This document shows, piece after piece, positions 48,005 through 58,920 of a stretch of 64,000 nucleotides of DNA (its first letter is position 1; every line of letters begins with the position of its first letter). This stretch comes from Streptomyces sp. A1277 (lineage in GTDB: Bacteria > Actinomycetota > Actinomycetes > Streptomycetales > Streptomycetaceae). Made by a program: the position numbers and the translations under genes. The notes under the pieces are model-generated. The model was not told where the DNA came from and did not search any database. It was given only the letters and a program-made list of their open reading frames with translations. The DNA is taken from assembly GCF_004795015.1 (NCBI RefSeq), contig NZ_SSBI01000020.1, positions 55,933 through 119,932 on the forward strand. The letters are read 5' to 3'.

Positions 48005-49078
48005 TCAGCGTGCGTACGCGCCCACGAGCTCCGCGCCCGTCGTGTGCGCGCCCCGGTCGGTGATCTCGCCGGCGACCCAGGAGTCGACGCCCCGGTCGGC
48101 CAGGGTGGTCAGCGCCGCGTCCACCGATTCGGCGGGGACGATCGCGATCATGCCGACGCCCATGTTGAGCGTCTTCTCCAGCTCCAGCTGCTCGACCTGA
48201 CCGGCCTTGCCGACGAGGTCGAAGACCGCGCCCGGGGTCCAGGTGGAGCGGTCCACCGTCGCGTGCAGGGAGTCGGGGACGACCCGGGCCAGGTTGTTGG
48301 CCAGGCCGCCGCCGGTGACGTGGCTGAAGCCGTGCACCTCGGTCGTACGGGTCAGCGCCAGGCAGTCCAGGGAGTAGATCCGGGTGGGCTCCAGGAGCTC
48401 CTCGCCGAGGGTCCGGCCGAACTCCTCGACCTGGCGGTCCAGCGTCCAGCCGGCCCGGTCGAAGACCACGTGGCGGACGAGCGAGTACCCGTTGGAGTGA
48501 AGACCGGAGGACGCCATCGCGATCACGGCGTCACCCTTGCGGATGCGGTCGGGGCCCAGCAGGCGATCGGCCTCGACCACGCCCGTGCCGGCGCCGGCCA
48601 CGTCGAAGTCGTCCGCACCCAGCAGGCCCGGGTGCTCGGCGGTCTCCCCGCCGACCAGGGCGCAGCCGGCCAGCACACAGCCCTCGGCGATGCCCTTGAC
48701 GATGGCCGCGACACGCTCGGGGTGCACCTTGCCGACGCAGATGTAGTCGGTCATGAACAGCGGCTCGGCGCCGCAGACGACGAGGTCGTCGACGACCATG
48801 CCGACGAGGTCGTGGCCGATGGTGTCGTACACGCCCATCTGGCGGGCGAGGTCGACCTTGGTGCCGACGCCGTCCGTGGCGGAGGCCAGGAGCGGACGCT
48901 CGTAGCGCTTGAGCGCCGAGGCGTCGAAGAGGCCGGCGAAGCCGCCGAGACCGCCGAGGCCCGCGACCTCGGGGCGCTGCGTCTTCTTCACCCACTCCTT
49001 CATCAGCTCGACGGCGCGGTCGCCGGCCTCGATGTCGACGCCCGCTGCCGCGTAGGAAGCACCTGTTGTCTCAGACAT
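48005..49078 (-). CDS. purM: Phosphoribosylformylglycinamidine cyclo-ligase
   Basis: 357 aa, standard size. The glycine-rich start GASYAAAGVDIEAGDRAVELMK, VDLARQMG, MASSGLHSNGYSLVRHV and THVTGGGLANN-like (SHVTGGGLANNLARV) motifs are those of PurM. It makes AIR from FGAM with ATP, the fifth purine step. ATG at 49078; purF lies 60 bases upstream on the same strand. Confidence 0.97.
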   Translation of the reverse strand: MSETTGASYAAAGVDIEAGDRAVELMKEWVKKTQRPEVAGLGGLGGFAGLFDASALKRYERPLLASATDGVGTKVDLARQMGVYDTIGHDLVGMVVDDLVVCGAEPLFMTDYICVGKVHPERVAAIVKGIAEGCVLAGCALVGGETAEHPGLLGADDFDVAGAGTGVVEADRLLGPDRIRKGDAVIAMASSGLHSNGYSLVRHVVFDRAGWTLDRQVEEFGRTLGEELLEPTRIYSLDCLALTRTTEVHGFSHVTGGGLANNLARVVPDSLHATVDRSTWTPGAVFDLVGKAGQVEQLELEKTLNMGVGMIAIVPAESVDAALTTLADRGVDSWVAGEITDRGAHTTGAELVGAYAR

Positions 49079-49138
49079 TGCCTGGGATCTTTCGTGTGGA
49101 AATACGGGGCTGGGGGAAGGGCTGCCGGGCGGTCCGGG

Positions 49139-50665
49139 TCACGGACGGCGCAGCGCGTCGGCCGCGGCCGTCGCCGCAGGGCCTGCCGCCAGCTCGGTCT
49201 CCAGCAGCTGCTTGCCGAGCAGCTCCGGGTCCGGAAGCTCCATCGGGTACTCGCCGTCGAAGCAGGCGCGGCACAGGTTCGGCTTGTCGATCGTCGTGGC
49301 CTCGATCATCGAGTCGATCGAGATGTACGCGAGCGAGTCGGCGCCCATGGAGGTGCCGATCTCCTCCACGGACATGCCGTTGGCGATCAGCTCGGCGCGG
49401 GTCGCGAAGTCGATGCCGAAGAAGCAGGGCCATTTCACCGGCGGGGACGAGATCCGGATGTGGATCTCGGCGGCGCCGGCCTCACGGAGCATCCGGACCA
49501 GTGCGCGCTGGGTGTTGCCGCGGACGATCGAGTCGTCCACGACCACCAGGCGCTTGCCCTTGATGACTTCCTTGAGGGGGTTCAGCTTGAGGCGGATGCC
49601 CAGCTGGCGAATCGTCTGGGAGGGCTGGATGAAGGTCCGGCCCACGTAGGCGTTCTTCACCAGTCCGGCGCCGAACGGAATCCCGCTGGCCTCCGCGTAG
49701 CCGATGGCGGCGGGGGTGCCGGACTCCGGGGTCGCTATGACCAGATCCGCCTCGGCGGGCGCCTCGGCGGCCAGCCTGCGGCCCATCTCCACGCGGGAGA
49801 GGTACACGTTGCGCCCGGCGATGTCGGTGTCGGGGCGGGCCAGGTAGACGTACTCGAAGACGCAGCCCTTGGGCTTCGCTTCCGCGAATCGGGAGGTACG
49901 CAGGCCGTTCTCGTCGATGGCGACGAGCTCACCCGGCTCGATCTCGCGGACGAAGCTGGCGCCGCAGATGTCGAGGGCGGCGGACTCCGACGCGACGACC
50001 CAGCCGCGCTCCAGGCGGCCGAGGACCAGCGGGCGGATGCCCTGCGGGTCACGGGCGGCGTAGAGCGTGTGCTCGTCCATGAAGACGAGGGAGAAGGCGC
50101 CCCGCACCTCGGGAAGCACCTTGGTGGCGGCCTCCTCGATGGTGAGCGGCTTGCCGTCCTCGTCGGTCTGTCCGGCGAGCAGGGCGGTCACCAGGTCGGT
50201 GTCGTTGGTCGCGGCGACCTGGGTGGCGCGGCCGTCCTTGCGCGGGAGGTCGGCGACCATCTCCGCGAGCTGGGCCGTGTTGACCAGGTTTCCGTTGTGA
50301 CCCAGGGCGATCGAGCCGTGCGCGGTCGCACGGAACGTCGGCTGCGCGTTCTCCCACACCGAGGCGCCGGTGGTGGAGTAGCGGGCATGACCGACCGCGA
50401 TATGGCCCTGGAGCGATCCCAGGGAGGTTTCGTCGAAGACCTGCGAGACCAGTCCCATGTCCTTGAAGACCAGGATCTGGGACCCGTTGCTCACTGCGAT
50501 GCCCGCGGACTCCTGTCCACGGTGCTGCAGGGCATACAGTCCGAAATAGGTGAGCTTGGCGACCTCTTCGCCCGGAGCCCAGACACCGAAGACGCCGCAA
50601 GCGTCCTGGGGGCCCTTCTCTCCGGGGAGCAGGTCGTGGTTGAGTCGTCCATCACCACGAGGCAC
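49139..50665 (-). CDS. purF: Amidophosphoribosyltransferase
   Basis: 508 aa from GTG 50665; a longer frame adds 36 residues upstream of the promoter and was rejected. A propeptide of 22 residues precedes Cys23 (DACGVFGVW), the N-terminal nucleophile. GQ-type glutaminase residues lie in HRGQESAGIAV, the PRPP loop in LVVVDDSIVRGNTQR (about 355), and later cysteines (CFFG, CRACFDGEYP) fit the Fe-S type. It commits PRPP to purine synthesis. purM follows. A -10 box seven bases before GTG implies a leaderless mRNA. Confidence 0.97.
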   Translation of the reverse strand: MPRGDGRLNHDLLPGEKGPQDACGVFGVWAPGEEVAKLTYFGLYALQHRGQESAGIAVSNGSQILVFKDMGLVSQVFDETSLGSLQGHIAVGHARYSTTGASVWENAQPTFRATAHGSIALGHNGNLVNTAQLAEMVADLPRKDGRATQVAATNDTDLVTALLAGQTDEDGKPLTIEEAATKVLPEVRGAFSLVFMDEHTLYAARDPQGIRPLVLGRLERGWVVASESAALDICGASFVREIEPGELVAIDENGLRTSRFAEAKPKGCVFEYVYLARPDTDIAGRNVYLSRVEMGRRLAAEAPAEADLVIATPESGTPAAIGYAEASGIPFGAGLVKNAYVGRTFIQPSQTIRQLGIRLKLNPLKEVIKGKRLVVVDDSIVRGNTQRALVRMLREAGAAEIHIRISSPPVKWPCFFGIDFATRAELIANGMSVEEIGTSMGADSLAYISIDSMIEATTIDKPNLCRACFDGEYPMELPDPELLGKQLLETELAAGPAATAAADALRRP

Positions 50666-50672
50666 GCCACCG

Positions 50673-50678
50673 AGTGTA
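50673..50678 (-). promoter_or_regulatory. purF -10 box TACACT
   Basis: On the minus strand TACACT ends seven bases before the purF GTG, so transcription should begin at or next to the start codon. A TTCGGAC-like -35 lies 16-17 bases upstream. Confidence 0.6.
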
Positions 50679-51051
50679 GGGGAGATCGACCACTGGTCCG
50701 AATTGGGGATGCCCCGCCGGACCGCTGCGGAAGCGCCTCCGGGGAACGCCCCCGGGGCCGCCCGAACGGTCACCGGGAGTGATCGCCTCCGCGTCCCGGT
50801 CTACGCGCGGCAACCGCCGCAGGGCAGGCGACATCCGGATCACCGGCCGGTTACCGACAGGTTCCGGCCACCCGGCCTATGGCATCGGCGGGCCGGTTCG
50901 TGGCGCTGCGTGAGGCGGCTCGCGGCGGCCTCGCGAGGAGAGCCCGAACGGTCGTTTCGTGGCGAGCCTCACACCGCCGCCGCCCGGTATGCGGCATCTC
51001 GGTGCACCCGGCGGCCCTTCGCGGCCGGTTGTCCGTCGTCAGGCGTTCGCT
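50679..51051. other. Intergenic region upstream of purF
   Basis: No gene seen. Several GC-rich imperfect hairpins occur, and the purF promoter lies at the left edge. Frames here have the composition of out-of-frame DNA. It probably also holds the end of the META lipoprotein transcript. Confidence 0.3.
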
Positions 51052-51918
51052 TCAGCCGCTTCCGTCCGCCGCCGAGGCGCCGAGCCCCCGGGCGCCGTCC
51101 TCGGTGGTGAGCGTCAACGTGCGCTGATCGATGCCGAAGGTCGTCCGGTTCCCGTCGAGCACCGCCCGTACGGCACGCTCCAGCCGCATCTCCGGGTCCG
51201 GGCACATCTTCCGGGTGGCGGTGAGCGGGCCGAAGGTGATCGTGGAGCCGGAGACCTTCGCCGTGGACCGGAAGGTGTTGCAGCCGAGGGTGCCGTGGAC
51301 CGTGCCGTCCCGGCCGAAGGTGATCCGCGCCTCGTCCTGCGTACCGCTGGGCACGGAGGAGGCGCTGGAGCCGGTGGCCAGGGTGGTGACCCGCCAGTCG
51401 GTGCCGGCGAGCGGGACCGGGCGCCGGGCGGTGAGGGTGATGCTGTCGCCCTCGGCGGTGGTCAGGGTGAGGGTCTTGTTCTCCACGGTGGCGGTGAGCT
51501 TGCCGCTGAAGGCTTTGGCCAGCAGGGATTCGAAGCGCTGGACGCCCGGTTCGCAGCCCGTCTCGGTGGTCGTCCCCGGCTCGACGCTGAGGGTGTGGCC
51601 GTCGAGCCGCGCCCGCGCCGTGAACCGGTTGCAGCCGTAGCTGCCGCTCGCCCGCCCCTTCGCGTCGATCTCCACGTGCGCGCCGGTCGGGGCCTCGGTG
51701 CGCCGCCCGTCGACCGTCACCGCGTCGACGCTCCAGCGCACGCCGGTGACGGACCGGGCGGGCTGTGCGGAGCCGCTGTCGCCGGCGGGGGCGGACCGCG
51801 AGGAGCCCGAGCCGGTCCCGTCGGCGGACTCCGTGCCGCAGGCGGTGAGGGCGATCAGGGCCAGGAGGCCGACGGCCAGATGCCGCAGCCGCGTGGAGAG
51901 CCGCGTAGTGAGCTGCAT
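51052..51918 (-). CDS. META-domain lipoprotein
   Basis: 288 aa from ATG 51918. Signal peptide MQLTTRLSTRLRHLAVGLLA, lipobox LTAC at about 24-27, then a Ser/Gly linker. Two META (HslJ-like) domains follow, each with a W(R/S)V start and GxxGCNRF / GTLGCNTF centre (about 110 and 215) and an ETGCEPG / RKMCPDPE end. HslJ proteins are tied to stress or antibiotic tolerance in enterics; here the role is unknown. It lies between purF and the mycothiol-dependent isomerase gene, both on the same strand. Confidence 0.9.
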   Translation of the reverse strand: MQLTTRLSTRLRHLAVGLLALIALTACGTESADGTGSGSSRSAPAGDSGSAQPARSVTGVRWSVDAVTVDGRRTEAPTGAHVEIDAKGRASGSYGCNRFTARARLDGHTLSVEPGTTTETGCEPGVQRFESLLAKAFSGKLTATVENKTLTLTTAEGDSITLTARRPVPLAGTDWRVTTLATGSSASSVPSGTQDEARITFGRDGTVHGTLGCNTFRSTAKVSGSTITFGPLTATRKMCPDPEMRLERAVRAVLDGNRTTFGIDQRTLTLTTEDGARGLGASAADGSG

Positions 51919-51989
51919 GCGGGTGAGACGGCCGGCACGGGCGGTCCGGTTCCCGCACTCGGCCATCGGGGGCCGGGCCCGGGGCCCGG

Positions 51990-52790
51990 TCAGCCCATGA
52001 GGGGCAGCAGGGCGGACAGGTCGGCCCGCTCGCCGCTGGCCCCGACCTTCGCCGCCTCGACCTCCCGCGCCCACTCCGTACGCCCGGTCGCCAGCCGTAT
52101 CCAGGTCAGCGGATCGGTCTCCACGACGTTGGGCGGGGTGCCCCGGGTGTGGCGCGGGCCCTCGACGCACTGCACCACGGCGAACGGCGGGACCCGCACC
52201 TCGACCGACCCGCCGGGCGCCCTCTGGGCCAGCGCGTCCGCGAGCAGCCGGGTGCAGGCGGCGAGCGCCTGGCGGTCGTACGGGATGGAGAGCCCGGTCG
52301 CCTCATTGAGGTCGTACGTGTGGACGACCAGCTCCACGGTGCGGGTGACCAGGAAGTCGCCGAGGCGCATCGCCCCGACCCGGGTGGCCAGCAGCCGGTC
52401 CTCGGAGGCCGCCGGCACCAGCGCCTCGAAGCGGGCGGCGACCTCCGCGTACAGCGTGTCCAGGTCCGGTGCGCCGGTGACCCGTGCGGCGGTGTCGTCG
52501 GCGCTCCGGGGGGCGCGGGCGGCCGTGGTGAACGGCCACTCCAGGAGGGAGACCTCGGGCCTGGCCAGGGCGGGGGCGGGCAGCTCCAGGGTCTGGCTGA
52601 CGTGCGAGAGCGCCATGGTGACGTGGGCGGCGAGCTCGCGCACCGTCCAGTCCCCGAGGCCGCTCGGGGCGCCGAGCTGCTGCGGGGTCAGGGTGCGGAC
52701 GGCGTCCCGTACATGGGCGAACTGGGCCTGGACCGCGGTGCGGGTCCTGACCGGGTCGTAGCGACGGGCGCGCTTCTGCGAGGGCGGCAT
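51990..52790 (-). CDS. Maleylpyruvate isomerase family mycothiol-dependent protein
   Basis: 266 aa from ATG 52790 (an upstream in-frame start would add eight residues). The N-terminal four-helix DinB-like bundle has [34 protein letters not shown], with the His of HV and later H(T)YDLNEATG that bind metal in this family. The C-terminal SCP2-like part ends in [15 protein letters not shown]. These enzymes use mycothiol for detoxification or isomerisation. Physiological substrate unknown. Confidence 0.88.
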   Translation of the reverse strand: MPPSQKRARRYDPVRTRTAVQAQFAHVRDAVRTLTPQQLGAPSGLGDWTVRELAAHVTMALSHVSQTLELPAPALARPEVSLLEWPFTTAARAPRSADDTAARVTGAPDLDTLYAEVAARFEALVPAASEDRLLATRVGAMRLGDFLVTRTVELVVHTYDLNEATGLSIPYDRQALAACTRLLADALAQRAPGGSVEVRVPPFAVVQCVEGPRHTRGTPPNVVETDPLTWIRLATGRTEWAREVEAAKVGASGERADLSALLPLMG

Positions 52791-52819
52791 GGTGCGGAGC
52801 CTACGGCCTTGCACTGACA

Positions 52820-53073
52820 GGCCGCCCGGGACGGGGCGAGGCGCCCCCGCAGGCGGTCAGGAACGGCTCGCGTAGTCGCCCCAGGCCGCCCGGAACGGGG
52901 GCGAGGCGCCCCCGCAGGCGGTCAGGAACGGCTCGCGTAGTCGCCCCAGGCCGCCCGGGACGGGGGCGAGGCGCCCCCGCAGGCGGTCAGGGACGGCTCG
53001 CGTAGTCACCCCAGGCCGCCCGGAACGGGGGCGAGGCGCCCCCGCAGGCGGTCAGGGACGGCTCGCGTAGTCG
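52820..53073. repeat. 65-bp tandem repeat copying the end of tetR and its terminator
   Basis: Four units begin at 52820, 52884, 52949 and 53014 (64, 65, 65 and a partial about 60 bases). Each includes a perfect GGGGGCG-AGG-CGCCCCC hairpin (first copy one G short) and the last about 30 bases of the tetR coding strand region (GGCTCGCGTAGTC). The unit closest to tetR is the genuine gene end. The copies differ at a few positions only (AAC/GAC, GTCGCC/GTCACC). Confidence 0.9.
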
Positions 53074-53690
53074 CCGAGGCCCTTCTCCAGCAGGTCGAAG
53101 CCGCGGCCGGCGAGCATGACGGCGTCCGCCGCGACCGCGTCGGCGGACTCACCGGCCAGCAGGCGCCGGTGGTTCTCGGTGATCAGCGCGTTGCGGGTGC
53201 CGAGCAGCTGGGAGGCGACGACGCGGGCGATGGCCGGCTCCTCACCCTCCTCGATCAGGACGTCGGTGAGCTCGTCGAGGGTGCGGACGAAGAAGGCGTG
53301 GGCGCGGGTGAGCAGGGCGGGCGTCCGCTGGATGAGCCGGACGAGACCGAGCGCCACCGGGAAGTCGCTCATCCCGACCGACGGGTCCCGGCGCTCGACG
53401 GCCGCCAGGAAGTGCCGGCGCATGGCCGCGACCGCGGATTCGCCGGGAGCGCGGTCCCGCACGATCCGGGCGGCGTCGCCGATGTGCTCCTCCATCGGCG
53501 CGAAGACCAGGTCTTCCTTGCTGTCGAAGTAGTTGAAGACGGTCATCTTCGATACGTCGGCCGCCTCGGCGATCTCCGCGACCGAGACCTGGTCGAAGCC
53601 GCGCTCGGCGAAGAGTTTCGTGGCCTGTGCCAGCAGACGGCGTCGCGTCTCGATCTTCTTGCGCTCGCGCAGGCCCATCCCCTCGGTCAT
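53052..53690 (-). CDS. TetR-family regulator
   Basis: 212 aa. N-terminal HTH: RERKKIETRRRLLAQATKLFAERGFDQVSVAEIAEAADVSKMTVFNYFDSKEDLV, a standard TetR pattern. The ligand-binding C-domain is helical and specific. It diverges from the MFS gene with an inverted repeat between them, the normal arrangement for drug-efflux repression. Its 3' end lies inside the 65-bp tandem repeat. A -10 (TACAGT) ends close to the ATG, so its mRNA may be nearly leaderless. Confidence 0.92.
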   Translation of the reverse strand: MTEGMGLRERKKIETRRRLLAQATKLFAERGFDQVSVAEIAEAADVSKMTVFNYFDSKEDLVFAPMEEHIGDAARIVRDRAPGESAVAAMRRHFLAAVERRDPSVGMSDFPVALGLVRLIQRTPALLTRAHAFFVRTLDELTDVLIEEGEEPAIARVVASQLLGTRNALITENHRRLLAGESADAVAADAVMLAGRGFDLLEKGLGDYASRP

Positions 53691-53696
53691 GGGATC

Positions 53697-53724
53697 ACTG
53701 TACCAGGATGAAAATTAATCCTGG
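53697..53724. promoter_or_regulatory. tetR -10 box and TetR operator
   Basis: On the minus strand TACAGT (53697-53702) serves tetR. CCAGGAT (53703-53709) and ATCCTGG (53718-53724) are perfect inverted arms eight bases apart, in the centre of the divergent gap. TetR bound there would block its own promoter and the MFS promoter. Confidence 0.65.
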
Positions 53725-53812
53725 ATGAAAACTTGACTCAGTACATGATTACCGGAACGGGGGGGGCCGCAGCGGCGCGCTGCCCGTGCTGCCGAGAAGG
53801 GGGAGCCCTGCC

Positions 53813-54424
53813 ATGCCCGGGACGAAGACCGCGGACCCACCGCCACAGGCCGCCGTCGCCGAGCGACCGGCCACCGACCGGGGCGTCACCGTCGCGGTGG
53901 CGCTCTGCATCGTCACGATCCTGCCGGCCGTCCTGGACTCGAACATCCTGTCCTTCGCAACCGTGCCGATCGTCCGCGATCCCGGCCCGGTCCACGGCGT
54001 CGACCGGATTCCGTGGCTGATCACCGCCTACCAGCTCGCCGCGACCGCCGCGCTGCCGCTGTACGGCAAGCTCTGCGACTCCGTCGGCTCGAAGACCGTC
54101 TTCATCGGGGCGCTCGCCACCTTCCTGACCGGATCGGCGCTGTGCGGAATGGCCCAGTCCATGGGCGAGCTGATCGCCGCACGCGCCATCCAGGGCATCG
54201 GCGGCGGCGGCGGGCTGATGAGCGTGACCATGGTCGTCCTGCACCAGCTCGGCGCCGGTCTCGCCGCCGCCTTCTCGACCGCGCTGCTCCTGGTCACCGA
54301 GTGGGGCGGCGAGGACTACGCCTGGACCTCCCCGACCGACGCGGTCTTCGCCTGCGCCACCGGCGTGATGGTCCTCGCCCTGCTCCTCTCCACCCGGCTG
54401 CCGGGCACCCGCTCAAGGGCCTGA
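53813..54424 (+). pseudogene. MFS drug-efflux transporter remnant (internal deletion)
   Basis: 203 aa where a DHA2-type transporter has about 480-520. Residues 1-145 match the first four helices (with DSNILSFATVPIVRD, ITAYQLAATAALPLYGKLCD and ARAIQGIGGGGGLMSVTMVV, including motif C/A-like parts). The sequence then jumps to a TM7-like segment (GAGLAAAFSTALLLVTEWGGEDYAWTS) and straight to a final helix (DAVFACATGVMVLALLLSTRLPG). The frame is kept, with an intact start and ribosome-binding site. It cannot form a 12-14-helix transporter, so it is probably non-functional, unless kept for another use. Confidence 0.8.
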
Positions 54425-54449
54425 CGCTTCCCCGTACGCACATCGCACG

Positions 54450-54482
54450 AAGCCCCCGACCGGTCGGACCGGTCGGGGGCTT
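54450..54482. terminator. Bidirectional terminator between MFS remnant and purL
   Basis: Perfect 15-bp stem (arms 54450-54464 and 54468-54482) with a three-base loop and A/T ends, between convergent genes. Confidence 0.9.
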
Positions 54483-54508
54483 TCTGCCGGGGCGTACCCG
54501 CGTGCGGG

Positions 54509-56754
<2,246 letters not shown>

Positions 56755-56758
<4 letters not shown>

Positions 56759-57435
56759 GCGTTGACCAGCTTCTTGATGATCGAGGTGAAGAAACCGAGA
56801 CCGTCGGTGCGACCGGTGCCGATCAGCGGCTCCACGGCGTGCTCCGGGTGCGGCATCAGGCCGACGACGTTGCCCGCGGCGTTGGTGATGCCGGCGATGT
56901 CGCGCAGCGAGCCGTTGGGGTTGCGGCCCACATAGCGGAACGCGACGCGGCCCTCGGCCTCCAGCTCGTCGAGCGTGTGCTCGTCGGCGGTGTAGCGGCC
57001 GTCCATGTTCTTGAGCGGTACGGAGATCTCCTGGCCCGCGGAGTAGTCCGAGGTCCAGGCGGTCTCCGCGTTCTCGACGCGCAGGGTCTGGTCGCGGCAG
57101 ATGAAGTGCAGGTGGTTGTTGCGCAGCATCGCGCCGGGCAGCAGGTGCGCCTCGGTCAGGATCTGGAAGCCGTTGCAGATGCCGAGGACCGGCATGCCCG
57201 CCTTCGCCTGCTCGATCACCGTCTCCATAACCGGCGAGAACCGGGAGATGGCTCCGGCGCGCAGATAGTCGCCGTAGGAGAAACCGCCCGCGAGGATGAC
57301 CGCGTCCACCTGGTGCAGGTCCTTGTCGCGGTGCCACAGCGACACGGGCTCGGCGCCCGCGACCCGTACGGCCCGAAGGGCGTCCTGGTCGTCGAGCGTG
57401 CCCGGAAAGGTGACGACTCCGATACGAGCGGTCAC
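56755..57435 (-). CDS. purQ: FGAM synthase glutaminase subunit PurQ
   Basis: 226 aa from GTG 57435. Class I glutamine amidotransferase with [13 protein letters not shown], the nucleophile in [11 protein letters not shown] (Cys about 87), and the catalytic HPEH near 195. It releases ammonia to PurL. Start and stop overlap purS and purL by four bases each. Confidence 0.97.
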
Positions 57436-57692
57436 TTCGACTCCTCGGCGTTCTCCACCTTCACGGTGAAGTCCTCGATCACGGTGTTGGCGAGGAAGGT
57501 CTCCGCCATCTCGTGAATACGGGCGAGGGCGGCGTCGTCGACCGGCCCCTCGACCTGCAGCTCGAAACGCTTTCCCTGACGTACGTCCGCGATTCCCTCG
57601 AAGCCGAGACGGGGCAGTGCGCGCTGCACCGCCTGTCCCTGCGGGTCGAGGATCTCGGGCTTGAGCATGACGTCGACTACGACGCGTGCCAC
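57432..57692 (-). CDS. purS: FGAM synthase subunit PurS
   Basis: 86 aa from GTG 57692. [44 protein letters not shown] is the standard PurS fold start. It bridges PurQ and PurL in the complex. First gene of the purS-purQ-purL operon; a longer frame upstream lacks support. Confidence 0.95.
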   Translation of the reverse strand: MARVVVDVMLKPEILDPQGQAVQRALPRLGFEGIADVRQGKRFELQVEGPVDDAALARIHEMAETFLANTVIEDFTVKVENAEESK

Positions 57693-58075
57693 TGGCACTC
57701 CCGGTGTGGTGGTGTGGTGCGGCTGTTTCTCCGGGGGGTTCCCCAGACCCCCGCGGGTCCACTCAGCGTACCTGCCCGGAAATTCTACGCGGGTAGATAT
57801 CAAACGGGGCAGATCACGCCGAGATATCGGCCGATCACCGGGCAGCGGAAATCCCGCGAAACAAATGATCGCCGGCGCACACATAGGGGCGGACACGCGC
57901 AGGTAATTGCCCGGGCTTCACAATGCGGCACCAGTCGCTGTACAAATGATTACCGGGGAAAGCAGGATTGCCCCCGCGACACCGACAACAGTCGGCCCGC
58001 ATCCGCGCTCACAGCCGGAAGGCCGGCATCGGCGCATGTCAGAAGCGCCGGCGCCGTAGGAAAGGACCGATATCC
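57693..58075. other. Divergent purS / lsrL control region
   Basis: A 383-base divergent gap, less GC-rich than the genes around it. One promoter is visible for the rightward gene (see 57917). For purS a TACGCT box on the minus strand near 57766-57771 is a weak candidate. Two GATATC-containing segments (near 57797 and 57821) are symmetric and might bind a regulator. No gene seen. Confidence 0.4.
57917..57946 (+). promoter_or_regulatory. lsrL promoter candidate
   Basis: TTCACA (57917-57922), 18 bases, TACAAA (57941-57946), about 130 bases before the GTG. It lies in an AT-richer part of the divergent region. Confidence 0.5.
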
Positions 58076-58411
58076 GTGGCTCAGCGCGTAGTGGTCACAC
58101 TCTCCGACGACATCGACGGGGGAACAGCGGCGGAAACGGTCACCTTCGCCCTCGACGGGAAGTCGTACGAGATCGACCTCAATCCGTCCAACGCAAAGAA
58201 ACTGCGCAAAGCCCTGGCCCCGTACATGGCGGCCGGCCGCAAGCAGACAAATGCCGGCAAACACGGCAAGGTTCCCGTCTCGTACCGGCACACCTCGCTC
58301 GCGCCCGACCCCGCGGCGGTGCGCGCCTGGGCGCGCTCGCACCGGATGGACGTGCCGGCCCGGGGCCGGATTCCCAAGAGCGTCTACGAGGCGTTCCAGG
58401 AAGCCAGTTGA
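58076..58411 (+). CDS. lsrL: Lsr2-family nucleoid protein (LsrL-like)
   Basis: 111 aa from GTG 58076 with AGGAAAGGA upstream. The N-terminal dimerisation part (MAQRVVVTLSDDIDGGTAAETVTFALDGKSYEIDLN) and the C-terminal AVRAWARSHRMDVPARGRIPKSVYEAF, with the RGR AT-hook-like motif, are Lsr2 hallmarks. Lsr2 proteins bridge DNA and silence AT-rich genes. Position next to purS matches lsrL, the second Lsr2 of streptomycetes, as I recall. The AT-richer flanking region may be its own target. Confidence 0.92.
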   Translation: MAQRVVVTLSDDIDGGTAAETVTFALDGKSYEIDLNPSNAKKLRKALAPYMAAGRKQTNAGKHGKVPVSYRHTSLAPDPAAVRAWARSHRMDVPARGRIPKSVYEAFQEAS

Positions 58412-58520
58412 CCCTGCGTCCGCATCGGCGGACGGGCCGGCCGGCCGTGCCGGACCCGCCCGCCGGACGCGCCCGACGCCCCGTCAAGGGGGCCCGGCAG
58501 GCCGCCTCGCGGGAGCCGAC

Positions 58521-58551
58521 TTGCGCGACACCCCCGCAGGTCGGCTAGAGT
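58521..58551 (+). promoter_or_regulatory. tRNA-Gly(TCC) promoter
   Basis: TTGCGC (58521-58526), 19 bases, TAGAGT (58546-58551), 50 bases before the tRNA. Confidence 0.5.
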
Positions 58552-58600
58552 CTGGAGCACGCCGAAGGGCAAGGCCGAAAAGCCGAACCCCAAGCAGCGT

Positions 58601-58672
58601 GCGGGTGTAGTTCAGTAGTAGAACATCCCCCTTCCAGGGGGAAGGCGCAGTGTGCAATTCCTGTCACCCGCT
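58601..58672 (+). tRNA. tRNA-Gly(TCC)
   Basis: 72-nt cloverleaf: acceptor GCGGGTG / CACCCGC, anticodon loop CTTCCAG (TCC), and a slightly unusual T arm (GTGTGCAATTCCTGT) lacking the normal GGTTCGA. The T-loop change is odd but seen in some actinobacterial Gly tRNAs. Confidence 0.9.
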
Positions 58673-58752
58673 CTGCATCACTCTTCATGACCACTCCGGT
58701 GGATCAGGTAGAGTAGTGCTCGCTCCACCGGTGAAAGCCGAGTGGTTGCAAT

Positions 58753-58825
58753 GCGGACGTAGCTCAGTTGGTAGAGCGCAACCTTGCCAAGGTTGAGGTC
58801 GCCAGTTCGAACCTGGTCGTCCGCT
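58753..58825 (+). tRNA. tRNA-Gly(GCC), copy 1
   Basis: 73-nt cloverleaf: acceptor GCGGACG / CGTCCGC, anticodon loop TTGCCAA (GCC). A TAGAGT -10 box lies at 58709-58714. Gene and downstream terminator are repeated at 62767-62882. Confidence 0.95.
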
Positions 58826-58834
58826 CGGTTCAGC

Positions 58835-58868
58835 AAGAAGCCCCCGGCCTTTCGGCTGGGGGCTTCTT
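58835..58868 (+). terminator. Terminator of tRNA-Gly(GCC) copy 1
   Basis: AAGAAGCCCCC ... GGGGGCTTCTT stem with a short loop. It is part of a roughly 118-base unit repeated after copy 2. Confidence 0.85.
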
Positions 58869-58920
58869 CGTATGCGGCGCGGATTCTCCGCCCTGTCGTG
58901 TGCTTTCCCGGCCCGCGCGC

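Noticed and set aside
50666..50773. N-terminal extension of purF
   Set aside because: It lies across the promoter and lacks similarity to PurF; the start at GTG 50665 leaves the usual short propeptide.
52820..53073. CRISPR-like array
   Set aside because: The units are contiguous tandem copies without unique spacers and contain a gene end; no cas genes are near.
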